Positions 8,181 to 17,507 of a stretch of 64,000 nucleotides of DNA are shown piece after piece. Origin of the DNA: CALNBC01 sp040768925 (GTDB lineage Bacteria; Bacillota; Clostridia; Christensenellales; CALWSW01); the NCBI GenBank assembly GCA_040768925.1, contig JAXGLZ010000001.1, positions 310,001-374,000 on the forward strand, written 5' to 3'. A program made the position numbers and the translations under genes. The notes below the pieces were generated by a model. The model saw only the letters and a program-made list of their open reading frames with translations. It ran no database searches and was not told the DNA's origin. Position 1 is the stretch's first letter, and the number at the start of each line of letters is the position of its first letter.

Positions 8181-8828
8181 ATGAAAAACACACCCAAATA
8201 TCCCGTTGTTTTATTTGATTTCGACGGCACCCTGGTCGACACCGGCCCGGGGATCGTCGCCAGCATGTCTTATGCCGCGAAAGAGGTCGGAGTCGAGGTT
8301 CCCCTTGAGGAAACCTGGCGGTTCATCGGCCCGCCGCTGACCGTCTTCGCCGCCTCTTTGGGCTATGACGCCGCGCTTTCCAAAGCCCTGATCGGTTCTT
8401 TCCGCGCCCATTACAATTCCGTCGGCTGGAAAAGCTCGAAACCCTATGACGGGATCCAAGAGCTGCTCGCCGACCTTATTTCCGCCGGGGCGAAGGGCTA
8501 CGTCTGCACCAGCAAACCGGAAGTCATCGCCTCAATGATGATGGACTACTATTCCCTGCCCATCCTCGGGGTTTCCGGGGCGGACGAATCCGTCGGCAGG
8601 CACGACAAGGCGGAGATCATCCGCCGCGCGGCGGAGCGCTTCGGCTTCCCCCTGAACGAAACCGCGGTCATGGTGGGCGACGCGCCCAGGGACGTCACCG
8701 CCGGCAGGGAATGCGGCGTCTCCACCATCGCCCTGGGCTACGGCTACGGCCTGACGGAGGAACTGGCGGCCGTTCACGCGGACCACCGCGCAAAAAACGT
8801 TGCCCAGCTTCGGGGGATCTTGCTGTGA
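8181..8828 (+). CDS. HAD-superfamily phosphatase, second paralogue
   Basis: 215 aa. The ATG at 8181 is chosen over an open 5' extension because the extension is repeat A1. Motif I is Asp-Phe-Asp-Gly-Thr-Leu at residues 10-15; VCTSKPE is motif II; MVGDAPRD holds the motif IV aspartates. It is closely related to the gene upstream, so this looks like a tandem duplication later separated by a repeat. The substrate is unknown. Its last codons overlap the start of holB. Confidence 0.88.
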   Translation: MKNTPKYPVVLFDFDGTLVDTGPGIVASMSYAAKEVGVEVPLEETWRFIGPPLTVFAASLGYDAALSKALIGSFRAHYNSVGWKSSKPYDGIQELLADLISAGAKGYVCTSKPEVIASMMMDYYSLPILGVSGADESVGRHDKAEIIRRAAERFGFPLNETAVMVGDAPRDVTAGRECGVSTIALGYGYGLTEELAAVHADHRAKNVAQLRGILL

Positions 8829-9583
8829 ACAGGGAAGACGCGCTGCTAAAAGCCGTCGCTGAGGGCCGGCTGGTCCACGCGGTGATCGTCACCGGCGAAG
8901 GGGCGGAAAGCCTTTGCGAACGGGCGGCCCTTGTTTTGCTCTGCGAAGCCGGGCCGGAAGCAAAGCCCTGCCTGGCCTGCGGCGGCTGCCGGATGGCGGC
9001 GGCGGATTCCCACCCGGACCTTTTGCGCCTTATGCCGGAACCGGGCAAAAAGACCATCGGAGTGGAGGGGGTGCGCGCCCTTCTTGTTTCTCTTTCTTCC
9101 GCCCCGGCAAGGGGGAAAAACAGGGCGGTGCTGATCTTTGACGCCGAAAGGCTCACGGAAAAAGCCCAGAACGCCCTGCTGAAAACCCTGGAAGAGCCGC
9201 CAAAAAACACCGTGTTCCTCCTTGCCGGAAACGACAACGGCCTTTTGCCCACGGTGCGCTCCCGCTGCCTGACCCTGCGCCTGGGCGAACCCGAAATTCC
9301 CCAGGACGCCGAAGCGGACAAAAAGGCGCAAAGGCTGGTTTCCTCCGTGCTTGCCAAAAACGTGCTGGACCGCTCGCTGTTCCCCGCGGAACGGGCGGAG
9401 CTGGACGATTTGCTCGAACGGCTGGCGAACGAATGCGCCTCCCGGTTCCAAAAAACCCAAAAGGCGGAGCTTTCAAAGGCTGTGGACGTGTTCCTTGAAG
9501 CCAGAAGGCGGCTCCTTGGCAACGCCAACGCGAAAATGCTGATCGATTGGGTCCGCGTCAAGCTGGAAAGGATCTTTGCCTGA
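8825..9583 (+). CDS. holB: DNA polymerase III delta-prime subunit
   Basis: 252 aa. It is part of the clamp loader that places the sliding clamp on DNA. The GTG at 8825 overlaps the preceding TGA. Visible features are a degenerate P-loop (GEGAESL, as expected since delta-prime does not bind ATP), a zinc-like cluster CLACGGC near residues 43-49, the LLKTLEEPP sensor region and the arginine-finger SRC motif (VRSRC). The gene lies before ricT, as in Bacillus. It is somewhat shorter than the usual 300-330 aa, with a short C-terminal domain. Confidence 0.88.
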   Translation: MNREDALLKAVAEGRLVHAVIVTGEGAESLCERAALVLLCEAGPEAKPCLACGGCRMAAADSHPDLLRLMPEPGKKTIGVEGVRALLVSLSSAPARGKNRAVLIFDAERLTEKAQNALLKTLEEPPKNTVFLLAGNDNGLLPTVRSRCLTLRLGEPEIPQDAEADKKAQRLVSSVLAKNVLDRSLFPAERAELDDLLERLANECASRFQKTQKAELSKAVDVFLEARRRLLGNANAKMLIDWVRVKLERIFA

Positions 9584-9595
9584 CAAGGATCTCAG

Positions 9596-9850
9596 GGCGT
9601 CAAAAAAGGCCTGCGGGCCTTTTTCGCCGGAAGGTTTTCCGCTCCGCGCAAAGTGATTTCGGCCAATTATGACCGAAATAGTACGACAAAACTGACGCCC
9701 CAGTTGTTGGCGCAGCCAACATCATTCCTTGATTAGGTGCCGAAATCTATGATTTCGGCTCATGTCATCAGTTTTGATTGAAGCTCAGGGGCTGCGGCCC
9801 CTGAAACCCCGGGATAGGGGTTTTTCGACAGTCTGGGATCTTTGCCTGAC
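9596..9850 (+). repeat. Family A repeat, copy A2 (longest copy)
   Basis: It begins 12 bp after the holB stop. In order: a terminator-like hairpin, a CCGGAAGG-TTTTCCG segment, CCGAAATC-TATG-ATTTCGG, TCATCAGTTTTGATTGAAGC, then AGGGGC-TGC-GGCCCCT and AAACCCC-GGGATA-GGGGTTTTT. The order matches copies A3 and A4. Confidence 0.8.
9602..9624 (+). terminator. Terminator after holB
   Basis: AAAAAAGGCC-TGCG-GGCCTTTTT, a strong stem ending in a T run, at the 5' edge of repeat A2. It should separate holB from ricT, which has its own promoter. Confidence 0.75.
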
Positions 9851-9893
9851 AAGGATCTTCGCCCGACGCGGATTTTCCGCTTTTTGCCGCGCG

Positions 9894-9922
9894 TTGTGCG
9901 GCTTCGCTGTTGATGATATAAT
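9894..9922 (+). promoter_or_regulatory. Promoter of ricT
   Basis: TTGTGC (9894-9899) and TATAAT (9917-9922) with a 17-bp spacer, about 54 bp before the ricT ATG. Confidence 0.7.
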
Positions 9923-9975
9923 GGTTCGGTATTCCGGCCGGTTTTGGCCGTGCAAATAAATTCAGGAGACCGCAC

Positions 9976-10914
9976 ATGATTAAAGTGATAGGCGTCCGCT
10001 TCCGCCAGTCCGGCAAGGTGTATTACTTCGACCCCTTCGGCCAGGACGTCAAGCGGGGCGACGGCGTTATTGTTGAAACCGCCAAGGGCGTCGAGTTCGG
10101 CGAAGTCACCATGGAACCGACGGAGGTGGAGGATTCCGCCATCGTCGCGCCCCTTCGGCCGATCATCCGCGTGGCGAACGAAAACGACCGCACCAGCCTT
10201 GCCCAGAACATGGACAAGGAAAAGGACGCGGCAAGGGTCGCGGAGCAGAAGATCGCCGAGCACAAGCTGGACATGAAGCTGGTGGGCGTGGAATACGCCT
10301 TCAACGGCAGCAAGATCACCTTTTACTTCACGGCAGACGGCCGGGTGGACTTCCGCGAGCTGGTCAAGGACCTGGCCGGGGTGTTCAAAACCCGGATCGA
10401 GCTTCGGCAGATCGGCGTCCGGGACGAGGCGAAGCTTTTGGGCGGGATCGGCTCCTGCGGCCGGGTGGTCTGCTGCAAGGCCTTCCTTTCGGATTTTCAC
10501 CCCGTTTCCATCAAGATGGCGAAGGAGCAGAACCTTTCCCTTTCCCCCACCAAGATTTCCGGCCTTTGCGGCCGGCTGATGTGCTGCCTCAAGTACGAGC
10601 AGGACTGCTATGAGGACGCCAGGAAGCGCATGCCCCGCGTCGGCCGCGAGGTGACCACGCCGGACGGCTCCGGCACCGTGATGGAAAACAACCTGCTCCG
10701 GGAGCGGGTCAAGGTCAAGGTGCTGCTGCCGGACGGAACTTTCGACCTGCGGGAATACCCCCTTGCCGACATCAGGCGCGAGGAACCCCGGCGGCAAGAC
10801 CCCAAAAAGGCGGAGGGCGGGCCCTGCCCCGAAGGAACGCCCGGGTTGGAGGATGATCCCGCCGAAAACGGCGGTTCCCCGGAAGAGGACGCATTCCCCG
10901 ATTTTGGCGAATAA
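9976..10914 (+). CDS. ricT: RicT/YaaT-family (PSP1 domain) regulatory protein
   Basis: 312 aa. In Bacillus, RicT works with RicA and RicF in a complex carrying Fe-S clusters that promotes RNase Y-dependent mRNA processing and sporulation. The PSP1 domain covers about residues 1-235. Conserved cysteines are visible in IGSCGRVVCCKAFL and GLCGRLMCCLKYE, the cluster-ligand region. The acidic, Pro-rich tail after residue 265 is variable. The ATG follows CAGGAG. The position after holB is conserved in Firmicutes. Confidence 0.93.
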   Translation: MIKVIGVRFRQSGKVYYFDPFGQDVKRGDGVIVETAKGVEFGEVTMEPTEVEDSAIVAPLRPIIRVANENDRTSLAQNMDKEKDAARVAEQKIAEHKLDMKLVGVEYAFNGSKITFYFTADGRVDFRELVKDLAGVFKTRIELRQIGVRDEAKLLGGIGSCGRVVCCKAFLSDFHPVSIKMAKEQNLSLSPTKISGLCGRLMCCLKYEQDCYEDARKRMPRVGREVTTPDGSGTVMENNLLRERVKVKVLLPDGTFDLREYPLADIRREEPRRQDPKKAEGGPCPEGTPGLEDDPAENGGSPEEDAFPDFGE

Positions 10915-11022
10915 TCCATGCCCTTGAGCGGCTTTTGGGGCGGCCTTTTTTCCCTCGTTTTCCCAAACGGACCGGTTTTGCCCATAAAGGCGCATTTTGG
11001 CCCGCAAAAATGGCATGTTCTC

Positions 11023-11050
11023 TTGCATTTTGCGAAAGGAATGCTAAAAT
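11023..11050 (+). promoter_or_regulatory. Promoter of the ferredoxin gene
   Basis: TTGCAT (11023-11028) and TAAAAT (11045-11050) with a 16-bp spacer in an AT-rich gap, 43 bp before the ATG. Confidence 0.6.
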
Positions 11051-11093
11051 ATATAAGTGTGTTTGCATACTCTATATTTTTAGGAGGTTTCCC

Positions 11094-11264
11094 ATGGCCT
11101 ATGTGATTCACGACGATTGCATCAAGTGCGGCGCCTGCGCTGCCGTTTGCCCCGTCGGCGCCATTGAAGAGGGTGACGACAAATACGTGATCGACCCCGA
11201 AGCCTGCATCGAATGCGGCGCCTGCGAGAGCGAGTGCCCGGTCGACGCCCCCAAGCCCGAATAA
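11094..11264 (+). CDS. 2[4Fe-4S] ferredoxin
   Basis: 56 aa. It is a small clostridial-type electron carrier for anaerobic redox enzymes. Two C-x2-C-x2-C-x3-C-P motifs are visible (CIKCGACAAVCP and CIECGACESECP). The ATG at 11094 follows TTAGGAGG; open frame further upstream has no start signal. The gene is free-standing, with its own promoter and the terminator at 11283-11320, as is usual for a highly expressed ferredoxin. Confidence 0.97.
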   Translation: MAYVIHDDCIKCGACAAVCPVGAIEEGDDKYVIDPEACIECGACESECPVDAPKPE

Positions 11265-11282
11265 ACGCAGCAGGTATTTGGC

Positions 11283-11320
11283 AAAAAGAGCCGCCCGTTC
11301 CATCGGGGCAGGCTCTTTTT
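11283..11320 (+). terminator. Terminator after ferredoxin
   Basis: A 10-bp stem, AAAAAGAGCC / GGCTCTTTTT, 18 bp after the ferredoxin stop. It is a textbook intrinsic terminator. Confidence 0.9.
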
Positions 11321-11424
11321 CCGTTTTTGGCGCCTGCATGTTTTTATGGCGGCGGGGGTTGGATTCTTTTGTTCGAACGGCCCGTCCCTTTTGCCAAAGG
11401 AGGACAAGCCCCGGCCCTTCGTGT

Positions 11425-11430
11425 TATAAT
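11425..11430 (+). promoter_or_regulatory. Possible -10 element before the UvrD-type helicase
   Basis: A perfect TATAAT about 70 bp upstream of the helicase start. No convincing -35 is seen at 16-18 bp, so this is a weak call. Confidence 0.35.
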
Positions 11431-11499
11431 GCTTGCAAAAAAGGACGGCTTTGCGTCAAAAAGGCGCGGCGAATCGATCACAAAAAGGCGGGAATGGGA

Positions 11500-13659
11500 A
11501 TGAACGGCATCAACGAACTGCTTTTCGGGCTGAACGGCGAGCAAAGGGCCGCCGTCACCGCGACGGAGGGCTGCGTCCGCGTCATCGCGGGGGCGGGCTC
11601 CGGCAAGACCCGCGCCCTGGCCCACAGGTTCGCCTACCTTGTGAACGAGATCGGCGTGCTGCCCCAAAGCATTCTTTGCGTCACCTTCACCAACAAATCC
11701 GCAAACGAGATGCGCGCGCGCATCCGCGCCCTTTCCGGCGACGCGGGGGCGGGATACATCAGCACTTTTCACGGTTTTTGCGTCACGGTTTTGCAGGAGG
11801 ATGGGGCCGCCGTCGCTTACCCCAAAAGCTTTCTGGTGCTGGATAATTCGGATATCGACGCCATGCTGGGCATCCTCTACGACGAGCGGGGGCTCACCTT
11901 GCGGAACATGACCTTTTCCGCGGCAAGGGACATGATCGAGATCCGCAAAAACAAGATCGAGCCGAAGTATTACGAGGACATGATCGCCCTTTCGATCGAC
12001 GAGCTGAAGCTGAAGTACGACACCGCAATAGAGCCGGAGGACGTGATCTTTTACGGCTATCTTTACCAGGAAAAGAAGTGCTTCGGCCTGGATTACAACG
12101 ATCTGATCAATTTTACCCTGTATATTTTTGACCACGACGACGCCATCCGGGAAAAATGGCAGAATCGCCTGGAATACATCATGATCGACGAATTCCAGGA
12201 CATCGACGAACCCCAGTACACGCTGATGAAGGCGCTTACCGGCAAGCACAGCAATTTGTTCATCGTCGGCGACCCGGACCAGACAATCTATACCTGGCGG
12301 GGCGCCAGCGTGAAATACCTTCTGGATTTTGACCGGGATTTCCCGAACGTCAAAACCATCGTGATGGATAAAAACTACCGCTCCGTCCCCCCCGTTCTCG
12401 CCGCCGTGAACGACCTGATCAAAAGGAACAGGCAGCGGATCGACAAAACCCTGAAGCCCGTGCGGGTGGGCGGCAAAAAACCCCTTTATTTCCACGCGAA
12501 AACCGCGAAGGACGAGGCGGCCTTCATCGCGGAGCAGGTCCGTTCCCTGAACGAATCCGGCGTTCCCCTTTCGGACTGCGCGGTGCTTTACCGCGCCCAT
12601 TACGTCACCAGGACCCTGGAGGAAGTGTTCCAGAAGGAAAAGCTGCCCTACGTCATCTATTCCGGGGCCCAGTTTTTTGACCGGGCGGAGATCAAGGACG
12701 CCCTTTCCTACCTTCGGATGGCGGCGTTTCAGGACGATCTTTCCTTCCTTCGCGTCGTCAACCGGCCCAAGCGGAACATCGGCGAGCGCAGGGTCAAACA
12801 CCTTTCCGATTACGCGAAGAACCACGGCTGCTCCCTTTACGACGCGCTGAAAGCCGCCTGCGAGGACGAGCTTTTCAAAAGCACCGGGGCCCGGCGGTTC
12901 ATCGCCCTGATCGAGCATTTTTCCTCCCTGCCGCCGGAAACCCCGGTTTCGGAAATGCTTTCCGAACTGCTGGATCAAAGCGGCTACGAGCACGACCTTA
13001 GAACGGCGGGCAGCCAGGTGCGGCTGGACAATCTGGCCGAACTGAAGCAGTCGATCTACGAATTCGAGACCACCTGCGGCGAGGAAAGCACCCTTTTCGG
13101 CTATCTGAGCCACGTCGCCCTTTTCACCAACGCGGACGCCGCGGGCAGCAAAAACGCCCTCCGCCTGATGACCGTTCACGCGGCCAAGGGGCTGGAATTC
13201 CCCTATGTTTTTCTTTGCTCCATGGAAGAAGGGGTGTTCCCTTCCAAAAAAATCGCCACAATCAAAGGGATGGAGGAGGAACGGCGGCTGGCCTTCGTAG
13301 CCATGACGAGGGCGAAGGACGGTCTTTTCCTCTCCGACGCGGAAGGGCTGAACCACGACGGTTCCTTCCGCTTCCCTTCCCGCTTCGTGCTGGACCTTGA
13401 CAAAAGCCTGGTGGACTACGCCGTGGAACTGCCGGAAAGCCTGGTTTCCGCCGCGGAGCGCAAATCCGCCCTTTGTGAAAAAACCATGCGGGAGCTTTCC
13501 GCCCCCGCATACGCGGCGGGGGACCGGGTCCTGCACCCCGTGATGGGAAAAGGCACGGTGATCGGCATCGATTCCGCCCTTTTGGCCTACGTCATCCGGT
13601 TTGACGGCATCCCGACCGAGCGGAAGATCAGCTTCCGCATCGAATTGAAGGGGATTTAG
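11500..13659 (+). CDS. UvrD/Rep-family DNA helicase
   Basis: 719 aa. An SF1A 3'-5' helicase for repair or replication restart. Motif I is AGAGSGKT, residues 26-33; motif II is MIDEFQD; motif III is GDPDQTIYTWRG; motif V is TVHAAKGLEF; motif VI is VAMTRAKD. A Tudor-like C-terminus (AGDRVLHPVMGKGTV) resembles PcrA, but the body diverges, so I call the family only. The start is ATG 11500, with ATG 11494 as an alternative; GGCGGG lies just upstream. It is followed 2 bp later by the SRAP gene, so DNA-repair genes are grouped. Confidence 0.92.
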   Translation: MNGINELLFGLNGEQRAAVTATEGCVRVIAGAGSGKTRALAHRFAYLVNEIGVLPQSILCVTFTNKSANEMRARIRALSGDAGAGYISTFHGFCVTVLQEDGAAVAYPKSFLVLDNSDIDAMLGILYDERGLTLRNMTFSAARDMIEIRKNKIEPKYYEDMIALSIDELKLKYDTAIEPEDVIFYGYLYQEKKCFGLDYNDLINFTLYIFDHDDAIREKWQNRLEYIMIDEFQDIDEPQYTLMKALTGKHSNLFIVGDPDQTIYTWRGASVKYLLDFDRDFPNVKTIVMDKNYRSVPPVLAAVNDLIKRNRQRIDKTLKPVRVGGKKPLYFHAKTAKDEAAFIAEQVRSLNESGVPLSDCAVLYRAHYVTRTLEEVFQKEKLPYVIYSGAQFFDRAEIKDALSYLRMAAFQDDLSFLRVVNRPKRNIGERRVKHLSDYAKNHGCSLYDALKAACEDELFKSTGARRFIALIEHFSSLPPETPVSEMLSELLDQSGYEHDLRTAGSQVRLDNLAELKQSIYEFETTCGEESTLFGYLSHVALFTNADAAGSKNALRLMTVHAAKGLEFPYVFLCSMEEGVFPSKKIATIKGMEEERRLAFVAMTRAKDGLFLSDAEGLNHDGSFRFPSRFVLDLDKSLVDYAVELPESLVSAAERKSALCEKTMRELSAPAYAAGDRVLHPVMGKGTVIGIDSALLAYVIRFDGIPTERKISFRIELKGI

Positions 13660-13661
13660 CC

Positions 13662-14273
13662 ATGTGCGGGCGTTACTGGATCGAGTTCGAGATCGAGGAC
13701 GAGCTTCGCGCGATCCTCGAAGCGGCCCTTCTTCTCAACCCGCGGATGAAAACGGCGGGGGAGATCTTTCCGGGGGATTTCGCCCCGGTGATCGCAAAAA
13801 ACAGAAGGCTTGAACGCGCCGCCTTTCCGATGCTGTGGGATTTCCCGGTATTCAAAGGCAAAAGCGTGATCAACATCCGGGGCGAGACCGCGGGCGAAAA
13901 GCCCGCCTTCCAAAACAGCGCAAAACAGCGGCGCTGCGCGATCCCCGCTTCCTGGTATTTTGAATGGGCCGTGAGCGAAGGGGGAAAAAAGGTCAAATAC
14001 CGCTTTTTTGACCAGGACGGCAAAACCCTTTACCTTGCCGGGCTGTATACGATCGCCCCAAACGGCGCGGGATTCGCCGTCCTCACCCGCCCGGCGGCGG
14101 GCATCGCCGCCGCGGTGCACCACAGGATGCCCGCCATGATGCCCAAAGACGCCGTAGAGGGCTGGATCTTTGGCGAAGTACAGCTCGAATGGCTGATTTA
14201 CGGCAAGGCCCCGAAGCTGGAATTCGACCTTGCCGAACCCGAAACAAAAACCGACGACGGAGGAACGCGTTGA
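13662..14273 (+). CDS. SOS response-associated peptidase (SRAP/HMCES/YedK family)
   Basis: 203 aa. SRAP proteins use the N-terminal cysteine, exposed after Met removal, to form a covalent link with abasic sites in single-stranded DNA. Visible are Met-Cys-Gly-Arg-Tyr at the N-terminus, NIRGETAGEKPAF, PASWYFEW (catalytic Glu) and HHRMP (catalytic His). It lies 2 bp after the helicase and overlaps the response regulator start, so it is translated as part of a repair-and-signalling operon. It is slightly shorter than E. coli YedK. Confidence 0.93.
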   Translation: MCGRYWIEFEIEDELRAILEAALLLNPRMKTAGEIFPGDFAPVIAKNRRLERAAFPMLWDFPVFKGKSVINIRGETAGEKPAFQNSAKQRRCAIPASWYFEWAVSEGGKKVKYRFFDQDGKTLYLAGLYTIAPNGAGFAVLTRPAAGIAAAVHHRMPAMMPKDAVEGWIFGEVQLEWLIYGKAPKLEFDLAEPETKTDDGGTR

Positions 14274-14965
14274 GAATCCTGATTGCAGACGACGACAGGG
14301 AGATCGTCGCCGCCCTTTCCGTTTACTTGAAAAACGAGGGGTACGAAGTCCTTTGCGCCTACGACGGCGAGGCCGCCCTTTCCCTGCTGAAGGAGGCGGA
14401 GGTCCATCTGATCCTTTTGGATGTGATGATGCCGAAAAAAGATGGGATCGAGGTGCTTTTTGAGTTGCGAAGGAGCCAGAACACCCCGGTCATCATGCTT
14501 TCCGCCAAGGGCGAAGACGAGGACAAAATCAAGGGCCTGGACATGGGGGCGGACGATTACCTGACCAAGCCCTTCAACCCGCTGGAGCTGATCGCCAGGG
14601 TCAAAAGCCAGCTTCGAAGGTACACCACCCTGGGCGCGGTCAAGGCGGCGGAAGGGGTCTTCCGCTCCGGCGGGCTGACGCTGGACGAGGCCCGCCGGGA
14701 AGTGACGGTGGAGGGCGAGCCGGTGCGCCTGACCCCGGTGGAATTCGGCATTCTCGCCCTTTTGATCCGGGAGGCCGGGCGGGTTTTCTCCATCGGCCAG
14801 ATTTACGAACGGGTGTGGAACGAGCCGGCGATCAACCCGGAAAACACCGTGGCCGTCCACATCCGAAGGATCCGGGAAAAGATCGAGATCGACCCGAAAG
14901 AACCAAAATACCTCAAGGTGGTATGGGGAATTGGATACAAAATCGAAAAATACGATCCCAAATAA
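14270..14965 (+). CDS. OmpR/PhoB-type response regulator
   Basis: 231 aa, start TTG at 14270 behind CGGAGGA, overlapping the SRAP stop. The receiver domain has the acidic pocket Asp7-Asp9, the phosphoacceptor Asp51 in LLDVMMP and the TKPF lysine. The C-terminal winged helix (about residues 130-228) ends with the typical VWGIGYKIE. It overlaps the histidine kinase by 35 bp, so the two form a cognate pair. The target genes and stimulus are not evident. Confidence 0.93.
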   Translation: MRILIADDDREIVAALSVYLKNEGYEVLCAYDGEAALSLLKEAEVHLILLDVMMPKKDGIEVLFELRRSQNTPVIMLSAKGEDEDKIKGLDMGADDYLTKPFNPLELIARVKSQLRRYTTLGAVKAAEGVFRSGGLTLDEARREVTVEGEPVRLTPVEFGILALLIREAGRVFSIGQIYERVWNEPAINPENTVAVHIRRIREKIEIDPKEPKYLKVVWGIGYKIEKYDPK

Positions 14966-17246
14966 CGGCGCAAAACCCCCAAAGCCGGAGCCGGAAGGCG
15001 ACTGGGCCGAATGGGACCGCGCCATGGAAGAGGACGCGCTGATCGAAACCGGCCGCATGTATTCCCATTGGACGCTCAAGGCCCTGGCTTTGATCGCCTG
15101 CGTCGTCGCGGTGTGCTACGTGCTACGGGGGACCGTGCTCTGGGGATTTTACGGCGATTCGGACGCCGAGGATTATTTCCAGTCCGAATCCCTTTCCGCC
15201 TCGATGACCAGCACGGTGCGCCAGGCCATCTCCCTGTTCTTTTATTATGTGGACGAAGCGGCCACCCAAAGCGGCGCTTCCCCCGCGGGCATTGCCCGGG
15301 AAGAACGCCTTGGCCGCCTTTCCGCCCAATACGAGAGCGAGCGCTCCGCCCTGGCGGAAAGCGTTACGGACCCCAACGAGCTTCAAAGCAGGCTTTCCGA
15401 GCTGTTTGAGGAATACGAGCGGCAGTACGCTTCGATCATGAACGCGGACAAAGAGGCCATCGCCGCCCTTGCGGCCTCTTTGGACCCTTCCGCCGGGGTT
15501 TTTGTGGCCGGCGTTTCCAAGGAGGGGAAAATCCAGGCGAACTTCACCCCCGAAGAAAACACGCCGGAAGGGGTTCGCGCCTTCTTCGAAGCCCTGCCCG
15601 CGGCGGCTTACGTCGGGGCGGAATACTTCGGCAATCTGCCGGAAAACTCGGTGGGTCTTGCCGACACCTCGATGACCAGGGATATTCCGGCGGACAGCGA
15701 GTTTTACGCCGGCTATTCCGCCGCGCGCTTTTCCCAGATGAAGGGCGAATACGACACGGCCCGGGCGACGGCGCAAAGCGGCCCTTCCTATCTTTTCTGG
15801 GGCGGGATGTTCGCTTTGGCCTCGCTGGTCTGGCTGGTGTTCACGGCGGGCAAATCCGCCAATTACGACGGCGTGCGCCCCGTTTTTGTCGACGGGGTCT
15901 ACACGGACCTGCTCGCCCTTTTTACCGTCGCCGGGGTCACGGTCTGCATCCACGTTTTGGGGCTTTTTACCCGGCTGGGCTATTCGAAGATGACGGATTT
16001 CGCCCTGGGCGTGGTGGACGGCGGCACCCTGCTCACCGTTTATACCCCTGTTTCCGCCGCCACGCTGCTCTGCGTGATGTTCTTCATGTCCTGCGCGCGC
16101 AAGGTCAAGGCCCACAGGGTCTTCCGGCATTCCCTCGCCGGGATCGCCCTGCGCCGCGTGGCCTCCCTTTCCCGCTCCGCCCTCCGGGGCCTGCGGGCGG
16201 GCCCTTTGGCCAGAAGGACGACGCTCGCCACCCTCGCCTATGTTTCCATCGGCCTTCTTTGCGCGGGGGCCGGCCTTTTGATCACCGCCCAGCTGGAAAC
16301 CCTGGGGGCCGTGGTGGGCATCGCGCTGTTCATTTGCTATTGCCTGTGGCTCAACCACCGGATGGTGGCCCGCAGCCGGGATCTGGAACGGATCGTGGAC
16401 GACATCCGGCGCATCGGCGCGGGGGAGCTTTCCCACCGGGCCGCCGCCTCCCGGTCCAGCGAATTCCGGGGCCTGGTGGACGGGGTGAACGACATCGCGA
16501 AAGGGCTGGAGGTCAGCCTCTTTGAACGGGTCCGGGCGGAACGCATGAAAACCGAGCTGATCACCAACGTCTCCCACGACCTGCGCACCCCGCTGACCGG
16601 GCTGATCACCTATGTGGACCTTCTGAAAAACGAGGGGCTTTCCTCACCGAACGCTCCGGAATACCTGGCCGTGCTGGATAAAAAAAGCCAGCGCCTGAAA
16701 ACGCTGACGGACGATCTTTTCGAAGCCGCCAAGGCCGCCAGCGGCACGTTACCGGTACAGGCGGAGCGCATCGATTTGTGCGCTTTGGTCAGCCAGGGCC
16801 TGGCGGAAATGGCGGACCGGATCGACGCTTCCGGGCTGACGGTCTGCACCGAGCTTCCGGCGGAGCACATTTTCGCCCTGGCGGACGGCAGGCGGCTCTG
16901 GCGCGCGGTCCAGAACCTTTTATCGAACGCTTTGAACTATTCCCTGCCTGGAACGAGGGTCTTTGTTTCCGCCGGGTACGACGCCAATAAGGACCTGGCC
17001 TTCCTTTCCGTAAAGAACGTTTCAAAGGAACCGATCGGCTCCGGCGAACGGCTTTCGGAGCGGTTCTACCGCGGGGATTCCGCCAGGCACAGCGAAGGCT
17101 CGGGGCTGGGGCTTTCCATCTCCCGCAGCCTGTGCGAACTGATGAAGGGCGAGCTGGTCCTTTCGGCGGACGGGGACCTCTTCAAGGCCACGGTGCTGCT
17201 GCCGCCCTATCTTGAGGAGGAAGGGGACGATCCGCAGACGGAATGA
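14931..17246 (+). CDS. Membrane sensor histidine kinase
   Basis: 771 aa, start TTG at 14931 within the regulator gene. One helix (about residues 47-68) is followed by a roughly 215-residue extracytoplasmic region. A cluster of helices lies at about 285-305, 325-345, 365-390, 430-450 and 455-472. A HAMP-like linker, the HisKA domain with His549 in NVSHDLRTPLTG, and an HATPase_c domain (N-box LLSNALNYS; GSGLGLSIS) complete the protein. The multi-helix block between sensor and kinase is larger than in a standard two-helix kinase. The ligand is unknown. Confidence 0.92.
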   Translation: MDTKSKNTIPNNGAKPPKPEPEGDWAEWDRAMEEDALIETGRMYSHWTLKALALIACVVAVCYVLRGTVLWGFYGDSDAEDYFQSESLSASMTSTVRQAISLFFYYVDEAATQSGASPAGIAREERLGRLSAQYESERSALAESVTDPNELQSRLSELFEEYERQYASIMNADKEAIAALAASLDPSAGVFVAGVSKEGKIQANFTPEENTPEGVRAFFEALPAAAYVGAEYFGNLPENSVGLADTSMTRDIPADSEFYAGYSAARFSQMKGEYDTARATAQSGPSYLFWGGMFALASLVWLVFTAGKSANYDGVRPVFVDGVYTDLLALFTVAGVTVCIHVLGLFTRLGYSKMTDFALGVVDGGTLLTVYTPVSAATLLCVMFFMSCARKVKAHRVFRHSLAGIALRRVASLSRSALRGLRAGPLARRTTLATLAYVSIGLLCAGAGLLITAQLETLGAVVGIALFICYCLWLNHRMVARSRDLERIVDDIRRIGAGELSHRAAASRSSEFRGLVDGVNDIAKGLEVSLFERVRAERMKTELITNVSHDLRTPLTGLITYVDLLKNEGLSSPNAPEYLAVLDKKSQRLKTLTDDLFEAAKAASGTLPVQAERIDLCALVSQGLAEMADRIDASGLTVCTELPAEHIFALADGRRLWRAVQNLLSNALNYSLPGTRVFVSAGYDANKDLAFLSVKNVSKEPIGSGERLSERFYRGDSARHSEGSGLGLSISRSLCELMKGELVLSADGDLFKATVLLPPYLEEEGDDPQTE

Positions 17247-17309
17247 CGGAATCTGGGATTTCGGCGCTCGCGGAACGCCCGCTTTGATTGGTCCGGTTTG
17301 CGGATGCAT

Positions 17310-17507
17310 CAGGCAAAGGGAGCCAAACCATGCCCCTTTGATCCCCTTTGCACCAAAGCCCCATAAGGGATGTACGCCGGCAGCCGAAGGGGGACACCCC
17401 GAAGCCCTGCTGCACCCGCTCAGAATATTTCCAGACGGCCTGGGTTCCCGAAGCGCAAATGGCTTGCCGGGCAGGGGGGGCCGGGGGTGCTCCCCCGGCG
17501 CTTTTTG
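17310..17507 (+). repeat. Family L repeat, copy L2, 5' part
   Basis: Same orientation as L1: CCCCTTTGATCCCC, then CCCCATAAGGGA, GCCGGCAGCCGAAGGGG, CCAGACGGCCTGGG and GGCTTGCCGGGCAGGGGGG. It leads directly into the tandem array and starts about 65 bp after the kinase stop. Confidence 0.8.

Noticed and set aside
11344..13536. 730-codon antisense frame over the UvrD-type helicase
   Set aside because: The helicase motifs on the + strand are complete; the antisense frame has no ribosome site or family motif.
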